NCBI GenBank assembly: GCA_004356175.1
Contig: SMXV01000081.1
Coordinates: forward strand, 1-10,698
Length of the DNA stretch: 10,698 bases
Direction: 5' to 3'
Source of the DNA: Acidobacteriota bacterium
GTDB lineage: Bacteria > Actinomycetota > Acidimicrobiia > Spongiisociales > UBA5794
Shown here: piece after piece, positions 1-7,018 of the stretch
Numbering within the stretch: position 1 is the stretch's first letter
How the letters are laid out: each line of letters starts with the position of its first letter
Notes under the pieces: generated by a model
Database searches by the model: none
What the model saw: only the letters and a program-made list of their open reading frames with translations
Told to the model about the DNA's origin: nothing
Position numbers and translations under genes: made by a program

Positions 1-1380
1 GACGAGCGGTACTACCTCGACCTCTCCAAGACTCGGTCAGGCGATTTCATCGTTATCACCGCCGACTCGGCCGTGACCGAATCGGCATGGATTATTCCCT
101 CCGGTAGCCCGGAAACGGATCCCCGACCCCTACTTGACCGTGTCGAGGGCGTGCAGTATTCGATTGATCACCGTGGCGACGTGTTCTGGATTGTGATCAA
201 CGATGACGGCGCTGATGGCCGGCTTGTTACGGTATCTGTCAACGGCGGCGACGTGAGTGAAGTGGCACACCATGTACAAGGTCGGAAACTCCACGCGCCC
301 ATGTGTTTCGAGCAGCATGTTGTTGTGTGGGGCCGCCACGATGGCTTGTCTGCTGTGTTCTCTGTTGACGATGGTCTGCTTGTTCCGTTTGTGTTCGACG
401 AGGCTGTGTACACGGTCACGCCCGAGACCAACCTTGAGTTCTCAGCCACACATGTGCGATACAGCTTTGAGTCCCTCGTCACCCCTCGCGCAATCTTCGA
501 TCAGGACCTCAGTACGGGTGAGCGGACGCTACTGAAACAGACCCCCGTACTGGGAGATTTCGATCCGGCAGGCTATGTACAGGAGCGCCACTGGGTGCCA
601 GCGAGTGATGGAACGCTGATTCCCGTGAGCTATGTCAGAAGAAGGGAAGCTGGCGACGAGCGTGGAGCGTTGCTGCTCTACGCGTACGGTGCATATGAAA
701 TCTCGATGCCCGCGACGTTCTCCATCGCAAGGCTCAGTCTTCTTGATCGGGGCGTTGCCTACGCGATAGCTCACGTGCGTGGCGGGGGAGAAATGGGCAA
801 GACATGGTACGAACAGGGAAAACTGGAGCACAAGGCCAATACATTCTCAGATCTTGTCGACGTAGCGAAGTATTTCTCCGCTGCCGAAATCTGTGATGCC
901 GACCGAATCGCGATTCGAGGTGCCTCTGCTGGCGGACTCACCGTAGGAGCAGCGTTGAACCTTGCACCTGAAGTATTTGCTGCTGTTGTGGCCGAGGTTC
1001 CGTTCGTTGATGTCGTCAACACGATGCTTGACCCCGATCTACCGCTCACCGTTGTCGAGTGGGAGGAGTGGGGCAATCCGCAGGTCGAGCGCGAGTATGA
1101 CTGGATCAGTGGGTACTCACCGTATGAGAATGTCCGGCGAGTCGACTATCCACCGATATTGGTGACTGCGGGCCTGAATGATCCCCGCGTGTCGTATTGG
1201 GAGCCGGCCAAGTGGGTGCAGAGGCTCAGGGAGAGGTCAACATCGTCGTGCGAAGTCGTGCTCAAGACGGAGATGACCGCCGGCCACTTTGCACGATCAG
1301 GTCGTTACGATCTGTGGCGCGATGAGGCCACCATTCTCGCGTTTGTTCTCACCCGACTCGGTGCCCATCTAGAAAGTTGA
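1..1380 (+). CDS. ptrB: Oligopeptidase B (S9A prolyl oligopeptidase family), 5' partial
   Basis: Serine oligopeptidase that cleaves short peptides after Arg or Lys, normally cytoplasmic. The reading frame is open from base 1, so the N-terminus lies outside the window; 459 residues are visible. GTG at 73 is internal, because family-like sequence (DERYYLDLSKTRSGDF) precedes it. The end of the propeller runs to about residue 190, followed by the alpha/beta-hydrolase domain. The catalytic triad is visible: Ser309 in GASAGG, Asp394 in NDPRV and His429 in TAGHF. The spacings of 85 and 35 residues equal those of E. coli OpdB as I recall them (Ser532, Asp617, His652), implying about 225 missing residues. 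Glu353 and Glu355 in the EWEEWGNP stretch match the two glutamates that give basic-residue specificity in E. coli OpdB. It ends 8 bases before the convergent small membrane-protein gene. Confidence 0.95.
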   Translation, partial: DERYYLDLSKTRSGDFIVITADSAVTESAWIIPSGSPETDPRPLLDRVEGVQYSIDHRGDVFWIVINDDGADGRLVTVSVNGGDVSEVAHHVQGRKLHAPMCFEQHVVVWGRHDGLSAVFSVDDGLLVPFVFDEAVYTVTPETNLEFSATHVRYSFESLVTPRAIFDQDLSTGERTLLKQTPVLGDFDPAGYVQERHWVPASDGTLIPVSYVRRREAGDERGALLLYAYGAYEISMPATFSIARLSLLDRGVAYAIAHVRGGGEMGKTWYEQGKLEHKANTFSDLVDVAKYFSAAEICDADRIAIRGASAGGLTVGAALNLAPEVFAAVVAEVPFVDVVNTMLDPDLPLTVVEWEEWGNPQVEREYDWISGYSPYENVRRVDYPPILVTAGLNDPRVSYWEPAKWVQRLRERSTSSCEVVLKTEMTAGHFARSGRYDLWRDEATILAFVLTRLGAHLES

Positions 1381-1388
1381 CGCCTCCG

Positions 1389-1742
1389 CTACGGTCGACA
1401 CTCAAGCTTGACGTCTGTTTGTGTTGCGTCGGCAACTGCGACACCTTCACGCAGCACGAATCGAAGCCGTGTCCGATCATTGCACGAAGCGACTACTTCA
1501 GCGCCGTCTCGCCAAGCCTTGAGTAGCACATCGCGGGGGAGTCCTTCGGTGCCATCGATATCTGCGATTCCGAGATCCTCGATTTCTGACTCGACAAGTT
1601 CGTGGATGTCAAATTGACCAACGGTCTCCTGATCCATTTCCAAGTCCGCGACCGCGCGCTTCTTTGTTTGCTTGAATCGATTTGACATCACTCCGGCGAC
1701 TATCAGGAACAGGAAGAGACCGATAACGAGGGCGGTGGACAT
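1389..1742 (-). CDS. Small single-pass membrane protein of unknown function
   Basis: I do not recognise this 117-residue protein. One hydrophobic helix spans residues 4-20 (ALVIGLFLFLIVAGVMS) and is followed by a basic cluster (NRFKQTKKR), so by the positive-inside rule the rest of the chain is probably cytoplasmic. Residues 34-66 are rich in Glu and Asp, and the C-terminal part looks like a small folded domain ending in ECRP. The ATG start at 1742 has an AAGGGG-like ribosome site about 9 bases upstream. It lies 27 bases downstream of the GDP-mannose pyrophosphorylase stop on the same strand and is probably the last gene of the clc-manC operon. Codon use and a clean start make it a real gene; its role is unknown, and a link to the sugar-nucleotide enzyme rests only on position. 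Confidence 0.8.
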   Translation of the reverse strand: MSTALVIGLFLFLIVAGVMSNRFKQTKKRAVADLEMDQETVGQFDIHELVESEIEDLGIADIDGTEGLPRDVLLKAWRDGAEVVASCNDRTRLRFVLREGVAVADATQTDVKLECRP

Positions 1743-1769
1743 GTTCGTTGACCCCTTCAGAAAGTTGAC

Positions 1770-3194
1770 TCACGTACTGATCGACTCATTATGTCCTAAA
1801 GTGGAGCGAATTTCCACCTCAACAATCTCCGCGGTCTCTACCCCGTGGTTCGTGAGACGCGTGAGGTCACCTGGTTCAACATTCGTGGATTCCCCAGGAG
1901 CAACATCCTTTTCGACTCCCTCGACGCTGATGCGTATCGACCCCTGCATTACATGGAAACTGATTGAAACAGCGTCGGTCGTGTCAAGAATCGCAGACTG
2001 TCCCGGGTCTATCCAAAGGTGCCTGACCACGTGGTTGGTGCCTGATCCCAGAATCTGCTGTGCACCCCAGGGCTGTCTCTCAATCGTGCTGCGTTCGGAC
2101 TCTGGCCGATCGGCAGCCTCAAGGACATCAACAATGGCCTTCACATCCTGAGCGGCATCCATGCTTGCAATCAACACTGCGTCTGGTGTGTCGACCACGA
2201 TGAGCCGGTCAACGCCGACTGTTGCCACGAGCCGGTGAGGCGCTTTGACGTAGCTTTCTGTTGTGCCGACTGCAATGACGTCTCCAATAAGGGCGTTGTC
2301 GTCCTCATCCTTTTGAGCGATCTCCCACAAGGATTTCCACGATCCGACGTCACTCCACCCCGGGTCCATTGGTACCACCACGGCTATGTCAGTTTTCTCC
2401 ATGACTGCGTAGTCAATCGAGTCAGCACGACAGGATGCGAAACTCGCCTCGTCGAGATATTGTCGATTGTCGACCTGTTTGGACAGTCTGAATGCGCGAG
2501 CACTTGCCTCGGCGATATCTGGAGCGAACGTCTCGAGCTGTTGAAGATATGTGGATGCCCGGAAGAGAAAGATGCCGGAGTTCCAAAGAAACCGGCCAGA
2601 TTCGACGTACTCGCGTGCCGTGGCCTCGTCGGGTTTCTCCTTGAATTCCTCAACTCGTTTGGTGCCGGTTCCGATTGGCTCGCCGACTTTGAGGTATCCG
2701 TAGCCGGTGTCTGGCTCTGAGGGAGATATGCCAAACGTGACCAGGAACCCGTCGTGAGCGGCCTCGGAGGCTGTTCGTATTGCGGCGTGAAAGGACTGTT
2801 TGTTCTCAATCGTGTGGTCGGCCGGAAGGATGAGCAGAAGCGGGTCCCCGAGCTCAATGGCCTTGTGGGCCGCGACTGCTACAGCAGGCGCTGTGTTGCG
2901 GCCGACGGGTTCGAGAATCATGTGAACGTCAGGGAACCCAGCATCAGCCATGTCCTTCTCCGCTGCGTCCGCATGGTCCGCATTCGTGACGATGATCGGT
3001 TGGATGGCCCCGACGAACTCAGTCACTCTGTCGATGGTTGCTCGGATCATCGAGTGTTCGTCCACGAGAGCAAGAAACTGTTTCGGGTTGAGTCGCCGTG
3101 ACTCTGGCCACAGGCGGGAGCCGCTTCCACCGGACAAAACGACGGGGAGGATAGGTGTGTCGCTTCTGTCTGAGGCGGCAGCATTGTCTGACAC
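1770..3194 (-). CDS. manC: Mannose-1-phosphate guanylyltransferase with degenerate isomerase-like cupin
   Basis: Makes GDP-mannose from mannose-1-phosphate and GTP, in the cytoplasm, for glycans and exopolysaccharide. The 474-residue length matches the two-domain ManC/AlgA family. The nucleotidyltransferase signature GGSGSRLWP is at 22-30 and PKQF at 37-40, followed by EPVGRNTAPA (about 96-105), LPADH (123-127), WNSGIF (204-209) and VPMDPGWSDVGSW (274-286). A C-terminal cupin begins at PWG (375-377), but the isomerase motif QMHHHRAEHW of bifunctional homologues is replaced without a gap by DTTDAVSISF (404-413), so mannose-6-phosphate isomerase activity is probably lost. The GTG start at 3194 is chosen because PILPVVLSGGSGS follows at the usual distance and a GGAGAG ribosome site lies 10 bases upstream. 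The longer open frame to 3509 only overlaps the clc gene. One base separates this start from the clc stop, so the two are probably translationally coupled. Confidence 0.93.
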   Translation of the reverse strand: MSDNAAASDRSDTPILPVVLSGGSGSRLWPESRRLNPKQFLALVDEHSMIRATIDRVTEFVGAIQPIIVTNADHADAAEKDMADAGFPDVHMILEPVGRNTAPAVAVAAHKAIELGDPLLLILPADHTIENKQSFHAAIRTASEAAHDGFLVTFGISPSEPDTGYGYLKVGEPIGTGTKRVEEFKEKPDEATAREYVESGRFLWNSGIFLFRASTYLQQLETFAPDIAEASARAFRLSKQVDNRQYLDEASFASCRADSIDYAVMEKTDIAVVVPMDPGWSDVGSWKSLWEIAQKDEDDNALIGDVIAVGTTESYVKAPHRLVATVGVDRLIVVDTPDAVLIASMDAAQDVKAIVDVLEAADRPESERSTIERQPWGAQQILGSGTNHVVRHLWIDPGQSAILDTTDAVSISFHVMQGSIRISVEGVEKDVAPGESTNVEPGDLTRLTNHGVETAEIVEVEIRSTLGHNESIST

Positions 3195-3195
3195 G

Positions 3196-5196
3196 CTACT
3201 TCTTCTCTCCTGGCGCCGTCTGGATGGTCTCAACCTCACGGCAGGCCTCAGGTGTGCCAAACACCGTGAGTTTGTCTCCGACGCGTATTGTTGTATCGCC
3301 GTGCGGGACAAGCACTGCCGTCCCGCGTTGTATCGATACAAGCACAATGTCGTGTGGCCATGAAACGGCCGAGACATCTTGATTCGCAATAGCAGAGCCC
3401 TCATGCACAGCCACATCGAAAAAGTCCGCTCCAGGTTGTGATCGGATTCGTGCGCGTTCTCGGTACAGCTCCTTTCCCTTGGACATGGACAAGGCCTGCT
3501 CGTATGCACGAACTACAGAGACTCTTCGAAACATGCCGACGACACGTTTCGAATGTTTCTGGTCAACCACTGGCAACCTACCTACGCCGAGGGAGGACAT
3601 TCTCGCGAGAGCAGCCGCGACGGGCATGTCGGACGTGATTGTGATGACGTCGGATGACATCGTTTCTGCGACGGTCATACTCATGGACGGTCCTCCGGCC
3701 TTTCGGATGTCAGACAGTGTGATCATGCCGACGAGATCACCGCGGTCGTCGAGTACTGGCGCGCCGTGATGCGAGGTGGTGTCGAAGAACTCTGCTGCTT
3801 CCGCAAGCGTGTTCCAGGGGTGGACTCCGCCGTCGTGAGGCAGCATCACGGCATTGACCAGCACGGTATCGAGCAGGTCAATGTCTTCTGACTTCGGCAG
3901 TGTGATGTTCTTACGCCGCAGCGGCAGTGTGTATGCAGATTCGGGGTGCAACCGGTCGCCGAGGTAGGTGGCGAGTGCCGCGCCGAGCATGAGGGGAAGC
4001 ACTAACTCGTAGTTCCCGGTCAGCTCGAAAACGATAATCACGGACGTGAGTGGTGCTCTTGCGATCGTCGCGAAGGCTGCCGCCATGCCGACGACAGCAA
4101 ACGCTCCCGTGTCGAGGCCTGTGAACCCGAGACCCTGTTCCATGATTATTGCGAACGCGGCGCCGGTTGAGCCGCCTATCACGAGCGCAGGCATGAATGT
4201 CCCCGCTGAGCCACCGCCTGCGCGCGTCAAAGCTGAGGTGGCAATTTTCGCTAACGCAATGAAACCTAATGTCCACCACACATATGTTCCGGAACCCTCG
4301 AGTCGCAGCAGACCGGATAGGAAGTTCTGGCCCGTGCCGAGAGAGTCCGGCCAGACAAGCCCGATTAGACCGACTGACAGTCCAAAGAGAAGGGGACGGA
4401 ACCACCGTGGGAGTCGCGATGGCAGGGAGTACGACGCCGAGATGTCGAGGGCTTTCAAATACAGGATTCCGACGAAGACCGCGATCACCGCAAGGGCTGA
4501 GTACAGGATCAACTCTGCTGGGTTGCCGAGAGAGTGGGCTGGCGACGTGAGGATTGACTCCTCTCCTACGAGAAGTTGTGCGGTGACGGCTGCGGCGACC
4601 GACGCGATGACGACGGCGTTGAGGTGTCGGATCGCGAACGACCCCAATATGACTTCCATTGCGAACATCATTCCGGCAATGGGGGCGTTGAAGCTCGCGC
4701 CGATCCCTGCTCCGGCGCCGGCAGCCACGAGACTACGGATTCGATCGTGGTCGAACCCGGTGTACCTCGCAAGTGACGAGCCGATTGACGCGCCGATGTA
4801 CGCGATAGGGCCCTCTCTACCTCCAGAGCCTCCTGTTCCGAGAGTTGCGGCGGTAGCAACGAGCTTCGGGATGATCTTTCCTGTTGGCAGATAACCGCCG
4901 TGAAGTCCTAGACCGACGAGCGTTTCGGTGATGCCACCTCCCGAGACACCTGGCCCGAACCGTTCGTTGATGCCCCACGACACTGCCATACCGACAGGAA
5001 TGGTTATGACAATGGCCCAGACTCCCCAACTCGGATTCTCGATGACGTTGGTCGTCACGACGCGGACAAGTCCGGTGAGTGTCACAAGAGTCGCCGCGGC
5101 GATTCCTACTAAGATCCCAAGCACCACTGCTGCGAACAGGAAGGACGCGGCTCCGCGGTCGCGTAGTGTTGCTTTGATTCTGTCTGTGACACCCAT
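3196..5196 (-). CDS. ClC-family chloride channel/antiporter with CBS pair and TrkA-C domain
   Basis: Integral membrane anion channel or anion/proton exchanger with a cytoplasmic sensing tail; 666 residues from the ATG at 5196. A GTG at 5202 would add two residues, and neither start has a clear ribosome site. The ClC core covers about residues 15-430. GREGP (126-130) carries the external gating glutamate Glu128. GTFMP (333-337) stands where GIFAP is found in E. coli ClC, and a conserved Tyr near 422 fits the central anion-coordinating tyrosine. At the internal proton-glutamate position (E. coli Glu203) I read Val182, in FAMEVILG. Two CBS domains follow (about 446-500 and 508-568), then a TrkA-C/RCK-C-like domain (about 590-658, VGDKLTVFGT). 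These tails usually bind adenine nucleotides or other small ligands, so gating is probably ligand-controlled. It is the first gene of the operon with manC and divergent from msrA. Confidence 0.94.
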   Translation of the reverse strand: MGVTDRIKATLRDRGAASFLFAAVVLGILVGIAAATLVTLTGLVRVVTTNVIENPSWGVWAIVITIPVGMAVSWGINERFGPGVSGGGITETLVGLGLHGGYLPTGKIIPKLVATAATLGTGGSGGREGPIAYIGASIGSSLARYTGFDHDRIRSLVAAGAGAGIGASFNAPIAGMMFAMEVILGSFAIRHLNAVVIASVAAAVTAQLLVGEESILTSPAHSLGNPAELILYSALAVIAVFVGILYLKALDISASYSLPSRLPRWFRPLLFGLSVGLIGLVWPDSLGTGQNFLSGLLRLEGSGTYVWWTLGFIALAKIATSALTRAGGGSAGTFMPALVIGGSTGAAFAIIMEQGLGFTGLDTGAFAVVGMAAAFATIARAPLTSVIIVFELTGNYELVLPLMLGAALATYLGDRLHPESAYTLPLRRKNITLPKSEDIDLLDTVLVNAVMLPHDGGVHPWNTLAEAAEFFDTTSHHGAPVLDDRGDLVGMITLSDIRKAGGPSMSMTVAETMSSDVITITSDMPVAAALARMSSLGVGRLPVVDQKHSKRVVGMFRRVSVVRAYEQALSMSKGKELYRERARIRSQPGADFFDVAVHEGSAIANQDVSAVSWPHDIVLVSIQRGTAVLVPHGDTTIRVGDKLTVFGTPEACREVETIQTAPGEKK

Positions 5197-5276
5197 ACAC
5201 ACATGACGCTAGCGGCAGCCAGCCGTCACTCGCAATATGATGGAACAATCCTCATTGCCGTTACGTTTGTAGCGAT

Positions 5277-5918
5277 ATGTTCGGAAGAAAATCACTGGCA
5301 CCCGTGACTGCACACGATGCCATCAAGGGAAGGTCCGACGGACCAGAACTCGGCGGTGTTCACTTTGTGAACGAGAGGTCCATCACACCTCCGTTTCGTG
5401 ACGGCGTTCAGGTGTTCTATGTCGCAATGGGTTGTTTTTGGGGGGCGGAGCGTGTGTTCTGGCAGACTCCGGGGGTCGACGTCACCGCGGTCGGTTACAT
5501 CGGCGGATTCACTGTGCACCCAACATACCAAGAGGTCTGTTCTGGCAGAACGGGTCACGCCGAGGCGGTCCTTGTTGCATTCGATCCCGCCCTCGTATCG
5601 TTCGAAGTTCTCCTGAAGAGCTTCTGGGAGGAACATGATCCCACGCAGCTGAACCGTCAGGGAAACGATGTCGGTACTCAGTACCGATCGGGCATTTATA
5701 CGACAACCGCGACCCAGCTTGAGGCCGCGAACGAGTCACGCGATGCGTATCAGAGGCAGTTGACGGAGGCTGGACACGGTATAATTGCCACGGAGGTTGA
5801 GCCGGCGAAACAGTTCTACTACGCCGAGGAGTACCACCAGCAGTACCTCGCCAAGAATCCTGCCGGCTATTGCGGGATCGAGGGCACCGGTGTTGCCTGC
5901 CAAGTCGGGCTCACATAG
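5277..5918 (+). CDS. msrA: Peptide methionine (S)-S-oxide reductase MsrA
   Basis: Reduces methionine-S-sulfoxide in oxidised proteins back to methionine, with electrons usually from thioredoxin. The 213-residue length resembles E. coli MsrA (212). The catalytic motif GCFWG has Cys53. The family block GRTGHAEAV follows, then the HDPTQLNRQGNDVGTQYRS stretch and QKNP-like AKNPAGYCGI. Two C-terminal cysteines, Cys199 and Cys208, fit the resolving and recycling cysteines. Their spacing is one residue longer than in the E. coli enzyme. About 45 residues precede the core, as in the longer MsrA subtype. The ATG at 5277 lacks a clear ribosome site; a GTG at 5304 is a weaker alternative. It is divergent from the clc operon across about 80 bases and convergent with the propeller gene 36 bases downstream. 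No targeting signal is seen, so it is probably cytoplasmic. Confidence 0.95.
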   Translation: MFGRKSLAPVTAHDAIKGRSDGPELGGVHFVNERSITPPFRDGVQVFYVAMGCFWGAERVFWQTPGVDVTAVGYIGGFTVHPTYQEVCSGRTGHAEAVLVAFDPALVSFEVLLKSFWEEHDPTQLNRQGNDVGTQYRSGIYTTTATQLEAANESRDAYQRQLTEAGHGIIATEVEPAKQFYYAEEYHQQYLAKNPAGYCGIEGTGVACQVGLT

Positions 5919-5954
5919 AGGCCGCACCACCCCGAGCCTGCCGAGATCCGATCC

Positions 5955-6935
5955 TCACAGTTCATACACCGCAATGTGTGGCTCCATGTAGCTGCCGATG
6001 AACAGCCTGCCGTCGTGGACCCTTGCGGACGTCGTGATGGCCACGCGTCCTGATCTGTCCTGGAGATTGTGAATCAGGTCGCCGTCCTCGTTGTAACCAA
6101 GGATGATGCCGTGGCGCACAGGCTTGGGCTTGAGCACATCGGGAAGCGCGTTGACGGCTCGTAGGAGCATCGGTCGAGGGAGGATCAGGTCTACAAGGGC
6201 CTGTCGCGGTGATGGGAGCGAAACCCACAGGATGCCGTTCGAGAATGTGAGGTTGTCAGGGAACCCAGCGAGGTTGTCGAGGAATATCTGCGTCCGACCT
6301 TTGAGCTCTCCTGATAGCCAGTGCCTATGTACGCGGTATGCGCCGGTCTCAGCGATAAAGATGGATTCTTCGTTCGCATCGAGGGCAACGCCGTTGGCGA
6401 ACCGCAGTCCTTCTGTGACGAGTGACAGCGATCCATCGGTTGACAACGCGAACACCCTCCCCGTTGCCTGGCCTTCAAGCAGGTCAGTGACGTAGTCGGC
6501 AAATGGCCACCGGGTGGAGCTATCCGAGAAGTAAATCGTCCCCTTACTGGCTACGGTCGCGTTGTTGGTCAAGAGTATCTGTTGGTCCTCAAACCGGTCG
6601 GCGAGCACCGTGACCTCCCCTGACAGTGTGACGCGTTGAAGCCCGAGGTCTGAGTTGCAGACGACTATCGCTTCGTCGTCGATCCATTCAAGGCCGAGCG
6701 GCCGCCCACCGACGTTCGCGACTTCTACCACCTCGCCGTCTTCGCTGACCTTGACGATTCGGCCATCGTCGAGACCCACGATTGCGGATCCGTCCTGTGT
6801 CACGATGACATCTTCGGGACCCACGCCCTGCACTTGCCAGAGATCCGCTGAGGCGAGTAGGTCGTTCTTTTCGAGGTCACCGGAGAGTGGAGGCGCGGGC
6901 AGAGGATCCCACGCTACCGGCGAGAACTGTGTCAT
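5955..6935 (-). CDS. SMP-30/gluconolactonase or strictosidine-synthase-like beta-propeller protein
   Basis: A 326-residue six-bladed propeller of the calcium-dependent lactonase/strictosidine-synthase-like group (SMP-30, APMAP, PON relatives). Conserved inner residues are visible: GPED with Glu41, LTNNATVASKGTIYFSDSS (122-140) with Asn124 and Asn125, FANG with Asn181, and FPDN with Asp227 and Asn228. These correspond to the calcium and catalytic ring of SMP-30-type lactonases, so hydrolysis of a lactone or ester is plausible; the substrate cannot be read from the sequence. No signal peptide or membrane helix is evident, although hydrophobic stretches such as PRPMLLRAV occur near 253-261. The ATG at 6935 has a good ribosome site, AAGGTGA (6940-6946), four bases upstream. 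It is convergent with msrA and divergent from the K+ channel gene. Strictosidine synthase activity itself is very unlikely in bacteria. Confidence 0.85.
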   Translation of the reverse strand: MTQFSPVAWDPLPAPPLSGDLEKNDLLASADLWQVQGVGPEDVIVTQDGSAIVGLDDGRIVKVSEDGEVVEVANVGGRPLGLEWIDDEAIVVCNSDLGLQRVTLSGEVTVLADRFEDQQILLTNNATVASKGTIYFSDSSTRWPFADYVTDLLEGQATGRVFALSTDGSLSLVTEGLRFANGVALDANEESIFIAETGAYRVHRHWLSGELKGRTQIFLDNLAGFPDNLTFSNGILWVSLPSPRQALVDLILPRPMLLRAVNALPDVLKPKPVRHGIILGYNEDGDLIHNLQDRSGRVAITTSARVHDGRLFIGSYMEPHIAVYEL

Positions 6936-6939
6936 CGGG

Positions 6940-6946
6940 TCACCTT
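6940..6946 (-). promoter_or_regulatory. Ribosome binding site of the SMP-30-like gene
   Basis: AAGGTGA on the minus strand, four bases before the ATG at 6935. It supports that start over any longer frame. Confidence 0.7.
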
Positions 6947-7003
6947 ACACGTCGAGATGCACGGTTCCCGTCGCCTTTTCATCTACCGTATTGCATACTT
7001 CGT

Positions 7004-7010
7004 GGAAGGA
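7004..7010 (+). promoter_or_regulatory. Ribosome binding site of the K+ channel, pointing to a CTG start
   Basis: GGAAGGA lies exactly eight bases before an in-frame CTG at 7019. It is the only strong Shine-Dalgarno match near the channel gene. It sits 16 bases from ATG 7027, which is out of frame and opens only an 11-codon frame. It is therefore the main evidence for a CTG start of the channel. Confidence 0.55.
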
Positions 7011-7018
7011 CGGTAGCT

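Noticed and set aside
1371..1769. An 11-base direct repeat, AGAAAGTTGAC, at 1371-1381 and 1759-1769, flanking the small membrane-protein gene
   Set aside because: Several 11-base matches are expected by chance in a window of this length. There is no inverted structure, transposase or composition shift to suggest an insertion boundary.
1672..2151. A 159-codon plus-strand frame across the manC C-terminus and the small membrane gene
   Set aside because: It overlaps two supported minus-strand genes, is Ser/Thr/Arg-rich without domain features, and has no ribosome site.
3195..3509. A 105-residue N-terminal extension of the GDP-mannose pyrophosphorylase frame
   Set aside because: It lies entirely over the 3' end of the clc gene, is rich in Arg, Cys and His as expected of a shadow frame, and homologues start just before the GGSGSRLWP motif.
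4046..4894. A 282-codon open frame antisense to the ClC gene
   Set aside because: Its composition is low-complexity and Pro/Ala/Arg-rich. It is the mirror of a strongly conserved membrane protein and has no recognisable motif.
5203..5276. Promoter elements in the clc-msrA divergent region (CATATT-like and TATGTT-like boxes)
   Set aside because: No matching -35 element at proper spacing on either strand, so the assignment would be arbitrary.
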